Positions 23,640-31,863 of a stretch of DNA of 37,692 bases are shown one piece after another. This DNA comes from Archaeoglobaceae archaeon (GTDB taxonomy: Archaea > Halobacteriota > Archaeoglobi > Archaeoglobales > Archaeoglobaceae). Under the pieces are notes generated by a model. The model saw nothing but the letters and a program-made list of their open reading frames with translations, searched no databases and was not told the DNA's origin. Each line of letters opens with the position of its first letter. Position 1 is the stretch's first letter. The DNA lies in NCBI GenBank assembly GCA_025058735.1, contig JANXDX010000002.1:1-37692 (forward strand), written 5' to 3'. The position numbers and the translations under genes are program-made.

Positions 23640-25475
23640 TTATTTTTTTAATTTTTTTATTATAAATGCAAGAGCTGCAGACACTAAGCATGCTAAGATC
23701 TCGAAACCTGGAATTGCTTTACCTCTTTCGATCTCAACTATGGATTCAGCAAAACTATTACCTATTTCAGCCTTCACTTTCAAAAATCCAGGATCTTTTG
23801 CTTTTAGCACCAACTTAGCTTTCCCTTCGTTGTCTGTGAGTTTATCGCTGTAAACTATTTCAGCTAAACTGTTGTTTAGATACCATTTCAAGTGCAAGTT
23901 TTTAACTGCAAAAAGGTGTACTTCGAAAGTCTCATCTTTCTTGACTTTCAAGAACTTTGGTCTCAATTCAACTTCAACAGGTTTAGCGATAACTTTTCTT
24001 TCTGCAAAACTTGAATCGAAAAGAACTTTCAAGTTCAACTCTTTATCTTCAACGATCCATTCAATGCAAGTGTTACCTTCAGCTTCTTTTTCAACGTAGA
24101 AATCGTTTATGTAAAACTTCACCCTTCCACTCTTTTCTAGAACTGTACAAACTTTTATTTTTTGTCCAACGAATGGATCTTCTGGTTCAAGGTAAACAGG
24201 TAGTTGTTCTGATCTTTTTAAAACTTTAACAACTTTGATCCCATCGATCCTGAGCCCATCGATATCAACAGAACATCCAACGACATAATCTCCTTCCTTC
24301 TCAGGGATCCAAGGTAAGGTAAAAATTTTCTTTTCTCCAGCTTTCAACTCATCAACGAACATTTTTCTTAAAAGAATTTTTTCAACGTAGAAGCTTAAGT
24401 TGAAAGACGTTAAATTGGCTTTTCCGAAGTTTGAAACTTTTGCAATTATTTCAACCTCTTCTCCCTTGAAAGCCGTATCTGGAACTTCAAGCTCGAGGTC
24501 GATGTTTAGTTTAGAAGCTAGAACTTCGATGATCGCTGAAACTTGATTGTTCTCTTCATCACTCTCCTCCACAAAATCTTCCTCATCTGCAAAGATCGTA
24601 ACAAAGTACTTACCTTCTACCTTCGGTTTCCAGAGAAGAGTTAAAACTTTGATCTCTCCAACTTTCAACCTATCTACACTTAATTTTCTGGCTTCGCTGT
24701 TCAAGTGAAAAGTTACGTAAAATCTATCTATATCAGATCTTCCAGCGTTTAGCAACTCAACTTCGATCTTCACGTCTTGAAAAGTCTCAGGCATTTCAGG
24801 TTCAAACTTTAAGTTTCTAATTCTAATGTCTGGCTTCTCTTTTTGTTTCTCTTCTTTTGGCTTTTCTTCTACTGTTTTCTCCTTTTCTGGAATTCTATCA
24901 ACTACTTTTACTCTTAACTGCTTTGAATCAACCTCAACGAGCATTTCTCCGAAGGGAAGTTTTGAAGTGTCGTATTTAACTGTGTACTTGCCATTTTCAT
25001 CTAGTTTAATCTTAGCCCTAGCCTTAGCTTCTACGTTCACAACTTCACCTCTCGATGCTCCGTAGATTTTAACATCGAAGTTTCCTGCAAAAGGTACATC
25101 TACTCCGATCTTTGCAACTCCATCTACTGCACTTTCTTGCAATTTTCTAGAAAATATCCAAAGTCTAGCTTCTACAGTTAAATTTTCTACTGGCCAGGTT
25201 TTTATTTCAAAGTAAGCTTTCAGCGGAATTGGAAACTTATCTTGCGAGTAGAAATATTGATTGTTAGATGATGGAATTGAGAAATAATAATCAATCGAAA
25301 CTTGAAGCTCCTGCAAAGGACTGCTAAGCAAAGTTATTTCTGCAACTTCTCCTCTTGAAATGTAGTAGGTGTCTCCAATTAAAACTGCGTTAGTTGAAAC
25401 CTCTAAAGCCTCTACTAAATTTATTGAAAAAAGAAAAATAAAAATAATTTTAAAAATTGTTATCAGTTTTTTCAT
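23640..25475 (-). CDS. Secreted CARDB-repeat protein with PGF-CTERM archaeosortase signal
   Basis: A large surface protein, 611 residues. The N-terminus MKKLITIFKIIFIFLFSIN...VEA is a Sec signal peptide. After ~170 residues of beta-rich sequence comes a charged Lys/Glu/Pro linker (~195-220, EKTVEEKPKEEKQKEK), then two CARDB-type beta-sandwich repeats: ~220-310 (IEVELLNAGRSDIDRFYVTF ... ESDEENN) and ~320-410 (IIAKVSNFGKANLTSFNLSF). A third Ig-like part follows. The C-terminus has PGF at 589-591, a hydrophobic stretch and IIKKLKK. This is the PGF-CTERM arrangement recognised by archaeosortase A, which trims the tail and attaches a lipid. It is co-translated behind the gene at 25472 (ATGA). The ligand is unknown, and no archaeosortase gene is in the window. 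Confidence 0.85.
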   Translation of the reverse strand: MKKLITIFKIIFIFLFSINLVEALEVSTNAVLIGDTYYISRGEVAEITLLSSPLQELQVSIDYYFSIPSSNNQYFYSQDKFPIPLKAYFEIKTWPVENLTVEARLWIFSRKLQESAVDGVAKIGVDVPFAGNFDVKIYGASRGEVVNVEAKARAKIKLDENGKYTVKYDTSKLPFGEMLVEVDSKQLRVKVVDRIPEKEKTVEEKPKEEKQKEKPDIRIRNLKFEPEMPETFQDVKIEVELLNAGRSDIDRFYVTFHLNSEARKLSVDRLKVGEIKVLTLLWKPKVEGKYFVTIFADEEDFVEESDEENNQVSAIIEVLASKLNIDLELEVPDTAFKGEEVEIIAKVSNFGKANLTSFNLSFYVEKILLRKMFVDELKAGEKKIFTLPWIPEKEGDYVVGCSVDIDGLRIDGIKVVKVLKRSEQLPVYLEPEDPFVGQKIKVCTVLEKSGRVKFYINDFYVEKEAEGNTCIEWIVEDKELNLKVLFDSSFAERKVIAKPVEVELRPKFLKVKKDETFEVHLFAVKNLHLKWYLNNSLAEIVYSDKLTDNEGKAKLVLKAKDPGFLKVKAEIGNSFAESIVEIERGKAIPGFEILACLVSAALAFIIKKLKK

Positions 25476-27367
25476 CTTTTTCTCTTGATCAGATAGACTA
25501 TCAAGGCTAAAACTACGATTATTGCAACTACTGCTCCTCCTATCACTTCAACTCCAATCGGTGGCGGTACTGGAGTTGGAGTAGGTGTTGGAGGTATTGG
25601 AGTTGGAGTAGGAGTTGGGGTAGGTGTAGGAGTAGGTTTAGGAGCTTCCAAGACAACAGCGAAGTAACTAAAGCGTGGAACTTCAGCTCTATAGTAGTTG
25701 TACTTGTCATCTTTTCTGACAAATTCTGTTTTGAGCTCTATCCAACTCTTTCCATCAAACCTGAGCATTGTAGCAATAACGTTGTCAGGATCGAAACCTT
25801 TTTCTCTAATTTCATCTCTTTCAATGACAAAGTTTATGTAACCTTTAACATCGGTTTCCTTGCTAAGAATCAAATCCATTTTCATTAAAAGAGCAATAAC
25901 ACCGACTGGTGTCGGTATATTTGCTGGTACTTCTTTGAGTTTCTCGATCCTAATTCTTAAATTGACATCCTCTCGCGGTACTACAACAACTGAGACTACG
26001 TTCGTGTCTAAAACTACAGTCAGTGGCATTTTAACTTCATACTCTTCTTTGGCAACTACAACGTAGTAAGGAGTAAGATAAATTGGTATTCCTGGTAAAA
26101 CTGCTCCACCACCGATCCCGATACGTGGTACTGGTGTAGGAGTTGGAGTAATTGGAGGAACAATTGGAGGTGGAGTTATCGGAGGAACAATTGGAGGTTT
26201 GATTATATTTACACTAAGACTTCCAAAGTAAAGCGGATCAGCTTTTTCCTTTTCAAAAGCAACGATGTAAAGAATGTAATTTCCTAATTCTAGGCCTTTT
26301 GTTTCTAAAATTAACTCATCATCTTCAATCCCATAGTTGTAGCTGAACATATTTTTTGGAGCTTTTATTCCAAGCTCTCTGTCAAAAACTTTTATTTTTT
26401 CAATTTCTTTATTTTCATAATTTAATTTTATATCAAAAGCGTCAACTATCTTTTTCGTTAAGTTTACCTCTATTTCTGCATCGTATTTATCATCTTTTAA
26501 AAGAAGAGCAAACGCCATTCCAAACTCTTTTTTGAATTTTAGTACCAGATCTTCACCTTCAACGATTGTTGATTTGAATTCTGGTCTATTTTCTTTAGAT
26601 GTCCCATTCAAAACAAAAAATGGAACAGCAAGTTTAAAAATTGGATTTCTGTACTCATCTAAGCTAATAACTGTTAACATGTAGTAACCTGGAGAGAGTT
26701 TTCTTAGGTCTGGTGGAAGGCCACCTGGAAGACTATCGTTTATTCTAAAGTTTGACAGTTGAATCGAATTTATTTTGATGGTTTCGGTTATGTTTTTTCC
26801 CAGAATGAATTCATTTGTACTTTTTTTAATAACTTTGATTTTGTTTTCAGTTTCATTATAACTTACTTTAGCCCAACCAGTGTAGTTGAAAGCGTATCCG
26901 TACTCTGTCATTTCTAGAAGTTCTTCAAAAGTTATACCTTTCAGAAAATTTTCAATATTTTGTAAGTTTTCTAGAAAATCTTCAATATTAAGCTTTAGAA
27001 CTACTGGTAGTCCAAAACTATCTATTTTAATCAAAACGTCCAAACTAGAGTTTATGTCGTAAATTATGGAAGTGTCAGGAAAACTTTTTAAAGTGGTGTT
27101 AGTTATCCCAGTTGTTTGAATCGTATAATGTGCTTTACTTCCTGGAATCAATTTTCTATCGAGTTCATCTAAAGGTATAGGAAAACTGCTAGCTCCGTAG
27201 AATTTAAATTTAACGAAGCTTTCATTATAAAAATCCCAAAAGCAAATTTTTGTAACGTTTATTTCTATGACTTCTTTAGGAAGATCTCTTGTTGCACAAA
27301 AAAACTCTTCTGCTGAGCAGGAATATATAGCAAAAAGACCCAAGAGAAGTAGCAATAAGATCCGCAT
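25472..27367 (-). CDS. Secreted PGF-pre-PGF-like protein with Thr-Pro linkers
   Basis: A 631-residue exported protein: signal peptide MRILLLLLLGLFAIYSCSA, then a long Asn-rich ectodomain with many N-x-S/T sites (NVT, NES, NTT, NGT). Around residues 385-410 and 575-600 there are Thr-Pro/Pro-rich linkers (PTPTPTPTP). Between them lies a domain resembling the PGF-pre-PGF module: VNLRIRIEKLKEVPANIP, ETDVKGYINFVIERDEI, NVIATMLRFDGKSWIEL and VPRFSYFAVV. The C-terminus VIGGAVVAIIVVLALIVYLIKRKR (in two pieces) is a transmembrane anchor without a PGF tripeptide. Such modules sit near archaeosortase targets on S-layer-type proteins. It is first in a two-gene operon with the PGF-CTERM protein. A role in the cell envelope is inferred. 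Confidence 0.78.
   Translation of the reverse strand: MRILLLLLLGLFAIYSCSAEEFFCATRDLPKEVIEINVTKICFWDFYNESFVKFKFYGASSFPIPLDELDRKLIPGSKAHYTIQTTGITNTTLKSFPDTSIIYDINSSLDVLIKIDSFGLPVVLKLNIEDFLENLQNIENFLKGITFEELLEMTEYGYAFNYTGWAKVSYNETENKIKVIKKSTNEFILGKNITETIKINSIQLSNFRINDSLPGGLPPDLRKLSPGYYMLTVISLDEYRNPIFKLAVPFFVLNGTSKENRPEFKSTIVEGEDLVLKFKKEFGMAFALLLKDDKYDAEIEVNLTKKIVDAFDIKLNYENKEIEKIKVFDRELGIKAPKNMFSYNYGIEDDELILETKGLELGNYILYIVAFEKEKADPLYFGSLSVNIIKPPIVPPITPPPIVPPITPTPTPVPRIGIGGGAVLPGIPIYLTPYYVVVAKEEYEVKMPLTVVLDTNVVSVVVVPREDVNLRIRIEKLKEVPANIPTPVGVIALLMKMDLILSKETDVKGYINFVIERDEIREKGFDPDNVIATMLRFDGKSWIELKTEFVRKDDKYNYYRAEVPRFSYFAVVLEAPKPTPTPTPTPTPTPIPPTPTPTPVPPPIGVEVIGGAVVAIIVVLALIVYLIKRKR
25555..25645. 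repeat. Short GT/GA-rich repeat encoding the Thr-Pro linker
   Basis: On the plus strand GTTGGAGTAGG-type units repeat about every 6 or 12 bp, encoding the Thr-Pro-Thr-Pro stretch before the membrane anchor of the gene at 25472. A second, shorter tract at ~26120-26200 encodes the PPIVPPITPP linker. Such tracts are prone to slippage and length change. Confidence 0.75.
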
Positions 27368-28048
27368 AGAATATCAAGGTTTTCAAAGTTTATAAATTTT
27401 TTGTTGTTAGTAGGTAACTTTAAACAAAAAAGGATGCGTAAACGTAGCTAAAAAATTAAAATTACCTGAGTTACAGCTAAAGTAGTTTATACGTAGACTA
27501 AAGATGAAAACTGAGAAAAGTACGTTAAGAAAAACAACAGTATTTTCTCTATTCTTTCTAAATAAAAAATACAAGAAAAAATTAGAATAAAAAATTATTT
27601 TAAAAAATAAAAATATAAAAAATTTTTTTTAAGTGTTAAAAGATTTTCACAGCTTTTTTAACATTAGTACTCTTCAAGCAAAAGATCGTAGAGAAGAGAA
27701 CAGATGAAGTTAACAAATATCTTTGAGAGAGTTTGCGACTCAAAAAGTGAATAAGAGGAGTATTTCCAAGAAAACCTCAAAACTTAAAGATAATAGAAGA
27801 GCAAAAAGATAGACCTAGAAAGTATTGTCAAAACCATCGACTGATCAAACCGTCATTACCACAATTTGTTAAATTTCTTTGTAGAATAAAACTAATTTTA
27901 AAGAGAAATCTAACTTCTTCCTCATCTCCATACTCGCATCAAAAACGATGTAAAAATCTCCTTCCCATTCTTTCAAAATTAACTATAAGCTCTCTAAACC
28001 TTGCAGAGTTGTTACCTAATATAAATAATAAATAATATAAAAAGAAAT
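27368..28048. other. Gene-poor, AT-rich part of the island, including a DUF58 fragment copy
   Basis: About 680 bp without an intact gene between the secreted-protein operon and the acylphosphatase fusion. 27540-27660 is almost pure A/T. 27660-27860 has no open frame of note. 27888-28007 is a diverged copy of part of the DUF58 gene (listed separately). No RNA gene or complete mobile element was recognised. Confidence 0.6.
27888..28007 (-). pseudogene. Broken 120-bp copy of the DUF58 gene's MIDAS region
   Basis: This stretch matches 31178-31302, inside the intact DUF58 gene, in the same orientation. By eye the alignment shows four substitutions and one 5-nt gap over ~120 bp. The gap (AAAATTAACT here, AAAAATTCTTTAACT there) shifts the frame, so no protein can be made. 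The source piece encodes residues ~188-229, the SAR...FDASREM segment of the DUF58 vWA-like domain. The closeness of the match says the copy is fairly recent or was corrected by gene conversion. Confidence 0.88.
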
Positions 28049-28726
28049 TTACATAAGCCCCGCTCTTCTTAAAGCATCTTCTATCCTAGAAATCCTTGCG
28101 TTCAATTCTTTCATGTTTGATTCTAAATAATTCCTGAAATCGGAGCGAAGAAGTTCGAGTTTTGTATTCATTTCTTCTAGTTTTTCTGAAATGGGCTCTA
28201 TCTTCCTTCCCAACTCCTCCCTAGTCATTTCTATCTTCTTTCCAAGTTCTTCTCTCGTTAAATCTATCTTCCTTCCCAACTCCTCCCTAGTCATTTCTAT
28301 CTTCTTTCCAAGTTCTTCTCTCGTTAAATCTATCTTCCTTCCCAAATCTTCTCTCGTCTCTTCCAACTTCTGGATCATCAAATCCTGTTTTTCAACCATG
28401 TTTAGCATTATTGGAATAGCTTTTCCCCAGTGTTCCATTTGAAAAGCTTGCATACATCTCTCTATCGGAGGAACTACATAATGATATTCTTCAACTTCTA
28501 TCGCTTCTACAATCGCTTTTTCTGGCTTTTCTACTTTTATTCTTTCCTTAAAAACTTCAAGAACTTCTTTTGGTGCATCTATTAAAACGAGAACAGACTC
28601 TTTATTGTTTGAAAATGTGTTAAAAACGGCAAATCTCTCAATTCCATATTCCAAAGCGATGTTTATCAACTTAACTCTATAGCCAACTCCGTGTACTTTT
28701 CCTTTAATAGTTATCTTTAAGGCCAC
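28049..28726 (-). CDS. Acylphosphatase-domain protein fused to an 11-residue-repeat coiled coil
   Basis: A 225-residue two-part protein. Residues 1-~82 are an acylphosphatase-like domain: GKVHGVGYR with R17 and VFN with N36, the two residues acylphosphatases use, although the usual DG after the Asn is replaced by TFSNNKES. A middle helix (~88-120) has FQMEHWGKAIPIMLNMVEKQ. Residues ~122-180 are repeats of 11 residues (REELGRKIDLT / REELGKKIEMT), followed by a further coil to the end. The DNA carries two exact 66-bp copies and part of a third. Hendecad repeats favour long, right-handed or straight coiled coils. The product probably forms oligomers, and its target is unknown. It is the only intact gene in a decaying island, with a TATA-like stretch ~28740-28755 upstream. 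Confidence 0.78.
   Translation of the reverse strand: MALKITIKGKVHGVGYRVKLINIALEYGIERFAVFNTFSNNKESVLVLIDAPKEVLEVFKERIKVEKPEKAIVEAIEVEEYHYVVPPIERCMQAFQMEHWGKAIPIMLNMVEKQDLMIQKLEETREDLGRKIDLTREELGKKIEMTREELGRKIDLTREELGKKIEMTREELGRKIEPISEKLEEMNTKLELLRSDFRNYLESNMKELNARISRIEDALRRAGLM
28198..28350 (-). repeat. Tandem 66-bp repeats inside the acylphosphatase-coiled-coil gene
   Basis: 28198-28263 and 28264-28329 are identical 66-bp units, and 28330-28350 begins a third that drifts after ~16 bp. Each unit is two 33-bp halves, each encoding an 11-residue coiled-coil repeat (LGRKIDLTREE and LGKKIEMTREE). Exact identity including silent positions points to recent expansion. Confidence 0.95.
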
Positions 28727-30154
28727 AAAAACATTTTACATCTTATTTTATAAATTTTTCTGTTTCATTTTCAAGGAATTTGAGATAGCCTGATTCAATT
28801 TTTATATAATTTTATAAAATTTTAATTTTTAATAATTATCTTTAATATAAGTTGCCACTTAAATTGTTTATAGGTGTCATTAACTGGGAAGTTGGATAAA
28901 ATCTAAAAGTGAAGCAAGATTTGACAATTCTTAAATTCTATCTATTTTTATCAACTTTTTCCGTAATCTAATTTTCAAGCTCCTTTGTTTTCCCACATCT
29001 CCTCTAACTTTATTTTCATCCTGTTTTGAAGTATCTGCTTTTCTAAGCATTGTAAGATTAGAATCGTTAGAACGGTTGGCGTAGAAAGATTAACTGAAAG
29101 CGAGTAAAACGTCTTCTAAGGAATTTAATAATTAAGAATTATTTATATCCTAAAAACCAGAGGAGCAATTTGGATAGACGAAAAAATTAGAGCTAAATTA
29201 AAGGCCGTTTCAATGTTGGTTGCAGGTGATATGAAGATAGTTTTTTTGTTGATCAAAAGATTTGCTTACAGGATCTTGCTTCAATTTAGATTGCAATTTC
29301 GCATCCTACAATTTAGAAGTTTTAACAGTGAAAAATATCAAAGAATTTAATATGTTTTCAAATGGAATAAAGAGCAACAAGTGCGGAAGTATTTAAGGTT
29401 TTTTGAGAGAGACAAATTCGAACAAGAGATAACTATCTTCAAACCTAAGAATACTGAGTTGGAGATCATGCGTTTAAACGTGGTTTCAAAGGTGTTGAGT
29501 TGAAAAAGGTATAATCACTCGAGCTATAACAAATAATAAATTTTTAGGCTTAAAACTGTTCTTAGATTCTGTTCTGGAAAAGTTTAAGCATAAGGATTTG
29601 AGCATAGCATTCAAAGAAGTTATAGATTTTAGGTTGAAAGCGGGCTTTTGGAATAGAAACAGCCCCTCTTACATGTGACCTTTAGAAACTTGTGAAGAAA
29701 AGAGAAGTAATTGCTAGAAGGATAGGTATTGAGGAGAATTAGCTGTTGTAAGTGAAGAGAATCGATACCACAATAGATCCTATGAAACGTTAACGATGAT
29801 TGATGAAAGTGAAAAAGTGTTAGAATTTTCATAAAAATGAGATTAAAACGATTCAAGTAAAAACTTCAACAACGTGTGACAACAAAATAGAACTATCTTC
29901 AAGCCTTTTAGATTAAGTGGTTCCCTAAAAATTTTTATAGAGCAGATAGTGTATGCACAGAATTGATCAACTTGCTCAGCTGCACGATAAAGTTCTGAAA
30001 CGAGCAAAGTTTGCGCATAATCAAAAAAATTTGGTTTGAAGTTTTTCAGATCGAGGAGTTGAATCGCTATCTCTCAAAGATTTCAAACGATTTTGCATTT
30101 GAAAGCTTTTGATCTTTTTTATTTCCATTCTCTAAGTGCAATACGATCTTCAAG
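28727..30154. other. Gene-poor decaying region
   Basis: About 1.4 kb without an intact gene. 28727-28870 is very A/T-rich with TATA-like boxes. 28900-29130 has only short open frames. 29132-29678 looks like a broken gene (separate entry). 29690-30120 holds further short open pieces on the plus strand, for example KLVKKREVIARRIGIEEN near 29690-29740 and MHRIDQLAQLHDKVLKRA near 29953-30006, all cut by stops. No family could be named, and no inverted-repeat ends or target duplications were found by eye. Confidence 0.55.
29132..29678 (+). pseudogene. Likely broken gene of unknown family
   Basis: One plus-strand frame is open from 29132 to 29350 (72 codons, stop TAA), continues in the same frame from 29351 to 29503 (50 codons, stop TGA), and the frame one base over is open from 29499 to 29678 (59 codons). 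Protein-like pieces include IWIDEKIRAKLKAVSMLV, RKYLRFFERDKFEQEITIF and KHKDLSIAFKEVIDFRLKAG. This pattern, an in-frame stop plus a frameshift, suggests a former gene of ~180 codons. I could not assign it; a transposase or an antitoxin-type regulator are possibilities without support. Confidence 0.4.
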
Positions 30155-30679
30155 CTATCTTTTAATTTTTCCAATCCAGAAAAAGCATATGAAAGCTGTT
30201 ATCGAAGAGATCACAACTGCTTGACTTGCAGTACTTCCAAGATGATTTATCTGTTGACTGAAAATAAGAAAAATTGAAAAGAGGAAAAATGGAAGAAGAG
30301 AAACGAGTACTCCTTTTTTCGGTTTTTCTTGATAAAATCTGTATAAAAGTGATACGATCAAAATTGAAAGCATAAATTCGATGGAGAAGAATCCAAGGAT
30401 AGTCGTAACTGCAAGAAAGTGATCTTTCATCTCAATCCTCTTGACGTTCAGCCCCTCTTCAAGTAGTAAGATCGTTGCAAATATTACAGCCAACTTCTGA
30501 ATTTCCAGTTTGTAAAAGTCCTCAGCTAAAAATTCATAGCTCAAGAACATAGAATAAAAGAGAAAAGAGTACAAAAAAACGTCTTTTCTCCAATAGCTGA
30601 TTAAATATAAAAGTGGTGCAAAAAACAAAGTCTTTGCGAAAAGTACTGCGAGAACTAGTGATGCGATTGCAGAGATCAA
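30155..30679 (-). CDS. Small multi-pass membrane protein at the end of the MoxR/DUF58 operon
   Basis: A 174-residue integral membrane protein with about five hydrophobic segments: ISAIASLVLAVLFAKTLFFA, FLYSFLFYSMFLSYEF, KLAVIFATILLLEEG, FSIEFMLSILIVSLLYRF, VLVSLLPFFLFSIFLIFSQ and a last AVVISSITAFICFFWIGKI. No family recognised. It starts with TTG overlapping the DUF58 stop (30676-30679), with AAGGTGAG upstream, so it is co-translated with DUF58 and likely part of the same membrane complex. It marks the border to the decaying island. Confidence 0.75.
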   Translation of the reverse strand: MISAIASLVLAVLFAKTLFFAPLLYLISYWRKDVFLYSFLFYSMFLSYEFLAEDFYKLEIQKLAVIFATILLLEEGLNVKRIEMKDHFLAVTTILGFFSIEFMLSILIVSLLYRFYQEKPKKGVLVSLLPFFLFSIFLIFSQQINHLGSTASQAVVISSITAFICFFWIGKIKR

Positions 30680-31863
30680 GTTCTCACCTTGAAAAGATCG
30701 TCCCCAGGCCCAACGTCGATCGTTGGAACTACTGAGTTGATCTTTCTTATCAACTCCTCCCTCTCAACGTAAGCTCTGTAAAGCTTTAAAACAACGTCCT
30801 TTGTCAAAACTCCTCTGTAAAATAGAACTGGATTTGGAGAAATCAAAAATACTTTACATTCCTTTTTAACCTCAAGGATAACTCTCAAAAGCTCATCTGG
30901 ATTTGAAAGGTCTGAGATGAAAATTAGGAAAGATTTCCTCGGAATTTTTTTGATCAGATCTAGAGAAGTCGTTGGCATTTTTTTCAAAAAACTCCTTAGA
31001 AGTTTAGAAACAACTAGCTTTGGAACCTTTAAACTCAACTCAGCTTTTGTAGGATTTATCTTTAGTTCGCTTTTTATCTGTGAAAAATCTTCGCTAGCTT
31101 TCACAAACCTCTTGACTCCAAACTCATCGTAAACAACAAGCCCAACTCTCTTTCCCTTCAAAGAATTCAGCAACAGAAAAACTAATTTTAAAGAGAAATC
31201 TAACTTCTTCCTCATCTCCCTACTCGCATCAAAAACGATGTAAAAATCTCCCTCCCATTCTTTCAAAAATTCTTTAACTATAAGCTCTCCAAGCCTTGCA
31301 GATGCTTTCCATTCTATTTTTTTTGCATCATCACCGAATACAAATTTTCTCAGAGAATGGAAATCTGTTTCGATTCCAAAAACAGATCTATGAGGAGCTC
31401 CGATCTTGGTTTTTTCCTTGATAGCTTCAACAGACGGCAAAACTTCAACTTCAACTTCGGGAATTCTGAGCTTTTTTTCAAAAATTTCTCTTGAATCGAA
31501 AATTTCTAAAGATCCTTTTATCCTGTAAACTCCTTTTAAAGGAATTAAACTGTATTCAAAAGATTTTTCTCCAGGTTCAGAGAGAAATTCAACTTTTTCG
31601 CTGAAACTAGGTTCTTCAAGAAGTTTTATTTTGTAAACTTTCCTAGTAAAGTTCTTAACTTTTAGCTTAGCTGAAGTCCTCTTACCTTCGTAAAGAACTC
31701 TTTCAACTTCTCTGTAAGCTTCAATCTTTGGTTCAAATTCAAGGTAAACGTAAAAAACGTAAGTTGCAATTGAAAAAGCTAAAAGTGCTGGAAAAATATT
31801 TTGGAGAAGATATGATTGAGCGCAGAGGAAAAATATTGTCAAAGCTAAGATCTTTGCATTCAT
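30676..31863 (-). CDS. DUF58 domain protein (vWA-like), membrane-anchored
   Basis: A 395-residue DUF58 protein, the usual partner of MoxR ATPases. Two N-terminal hydrophobic segments (residues ~5-42) anchor it, and a beta-rich region follows. The DUF58 signature reads LRKFVFGDDAKKIEWKASAR (residues ~171-190), followed by LIVKEF and a vWA-like metal site FDASREM at ~208-214. A later FLIFISDLSNPDELL corresponds to the second metal-site loop. MoxR/DUF58 pairs are thought to help assemble or insert metals into other proteins, often at the membrane; the client here is unknown. The start overlaps the MoxR stop by ATGA. A broken copy of residues ~188-229 lies at 27888-28007. Confidence 0.9.
   Translation of the reverse strand: MNAKILALTIFFLCAQSYLLQNIFPALLAFSIATYVFYVYLEFEPKIEAYREVERVLYEGKRTSAKLKVKNFTRKVYKIKLLEEPSFSEKVEFLSEPGEKSFEYSLIPLKGVYRIKGSLEIFDSREIFEKKLRIPEVEVEVLPSVEAIKEKTKIGAPHRSVFGIETDFHSLRKFVFGDDAKKIEWKASARLGELIVKEFLKEWEGDFYIVFDASREMRKKLDFSLKLVFLLLNSLKGKRVGLVVYDEFGVKRFVKASEDFSQIKSELKINPTKAELSLKVPKLVVSKLLRSFLKKMPTTSLDLIKKIPRKSFLIFISDLSNPDELLRVILEVKKECKVFLISPNPVLFYRGVLTKDVVLKLYRAYVEREELIRKINSVVPTIDVGPGDDLFKVRT

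Noticed and set aside
28198-28350. Tandem repeats as a CRISPR array
   Set aside because: The units are contiguous, have no unique spacers, and encode in-frame 11-residue coiled-coil repeats.
29795-29815. C/D-box-like GATGATTGATGAAA
   Set aside because: The C box consensus RTGATGA is not met exactly and no D box (CTGA) is placed correctly downstream.
29629-29856. 75-codon open frame on the minus strand
   Set aside because: Low-complexity, His/Phe/Leu/Ser-rich product with no start context, opposite to the better plus-strand remnant.
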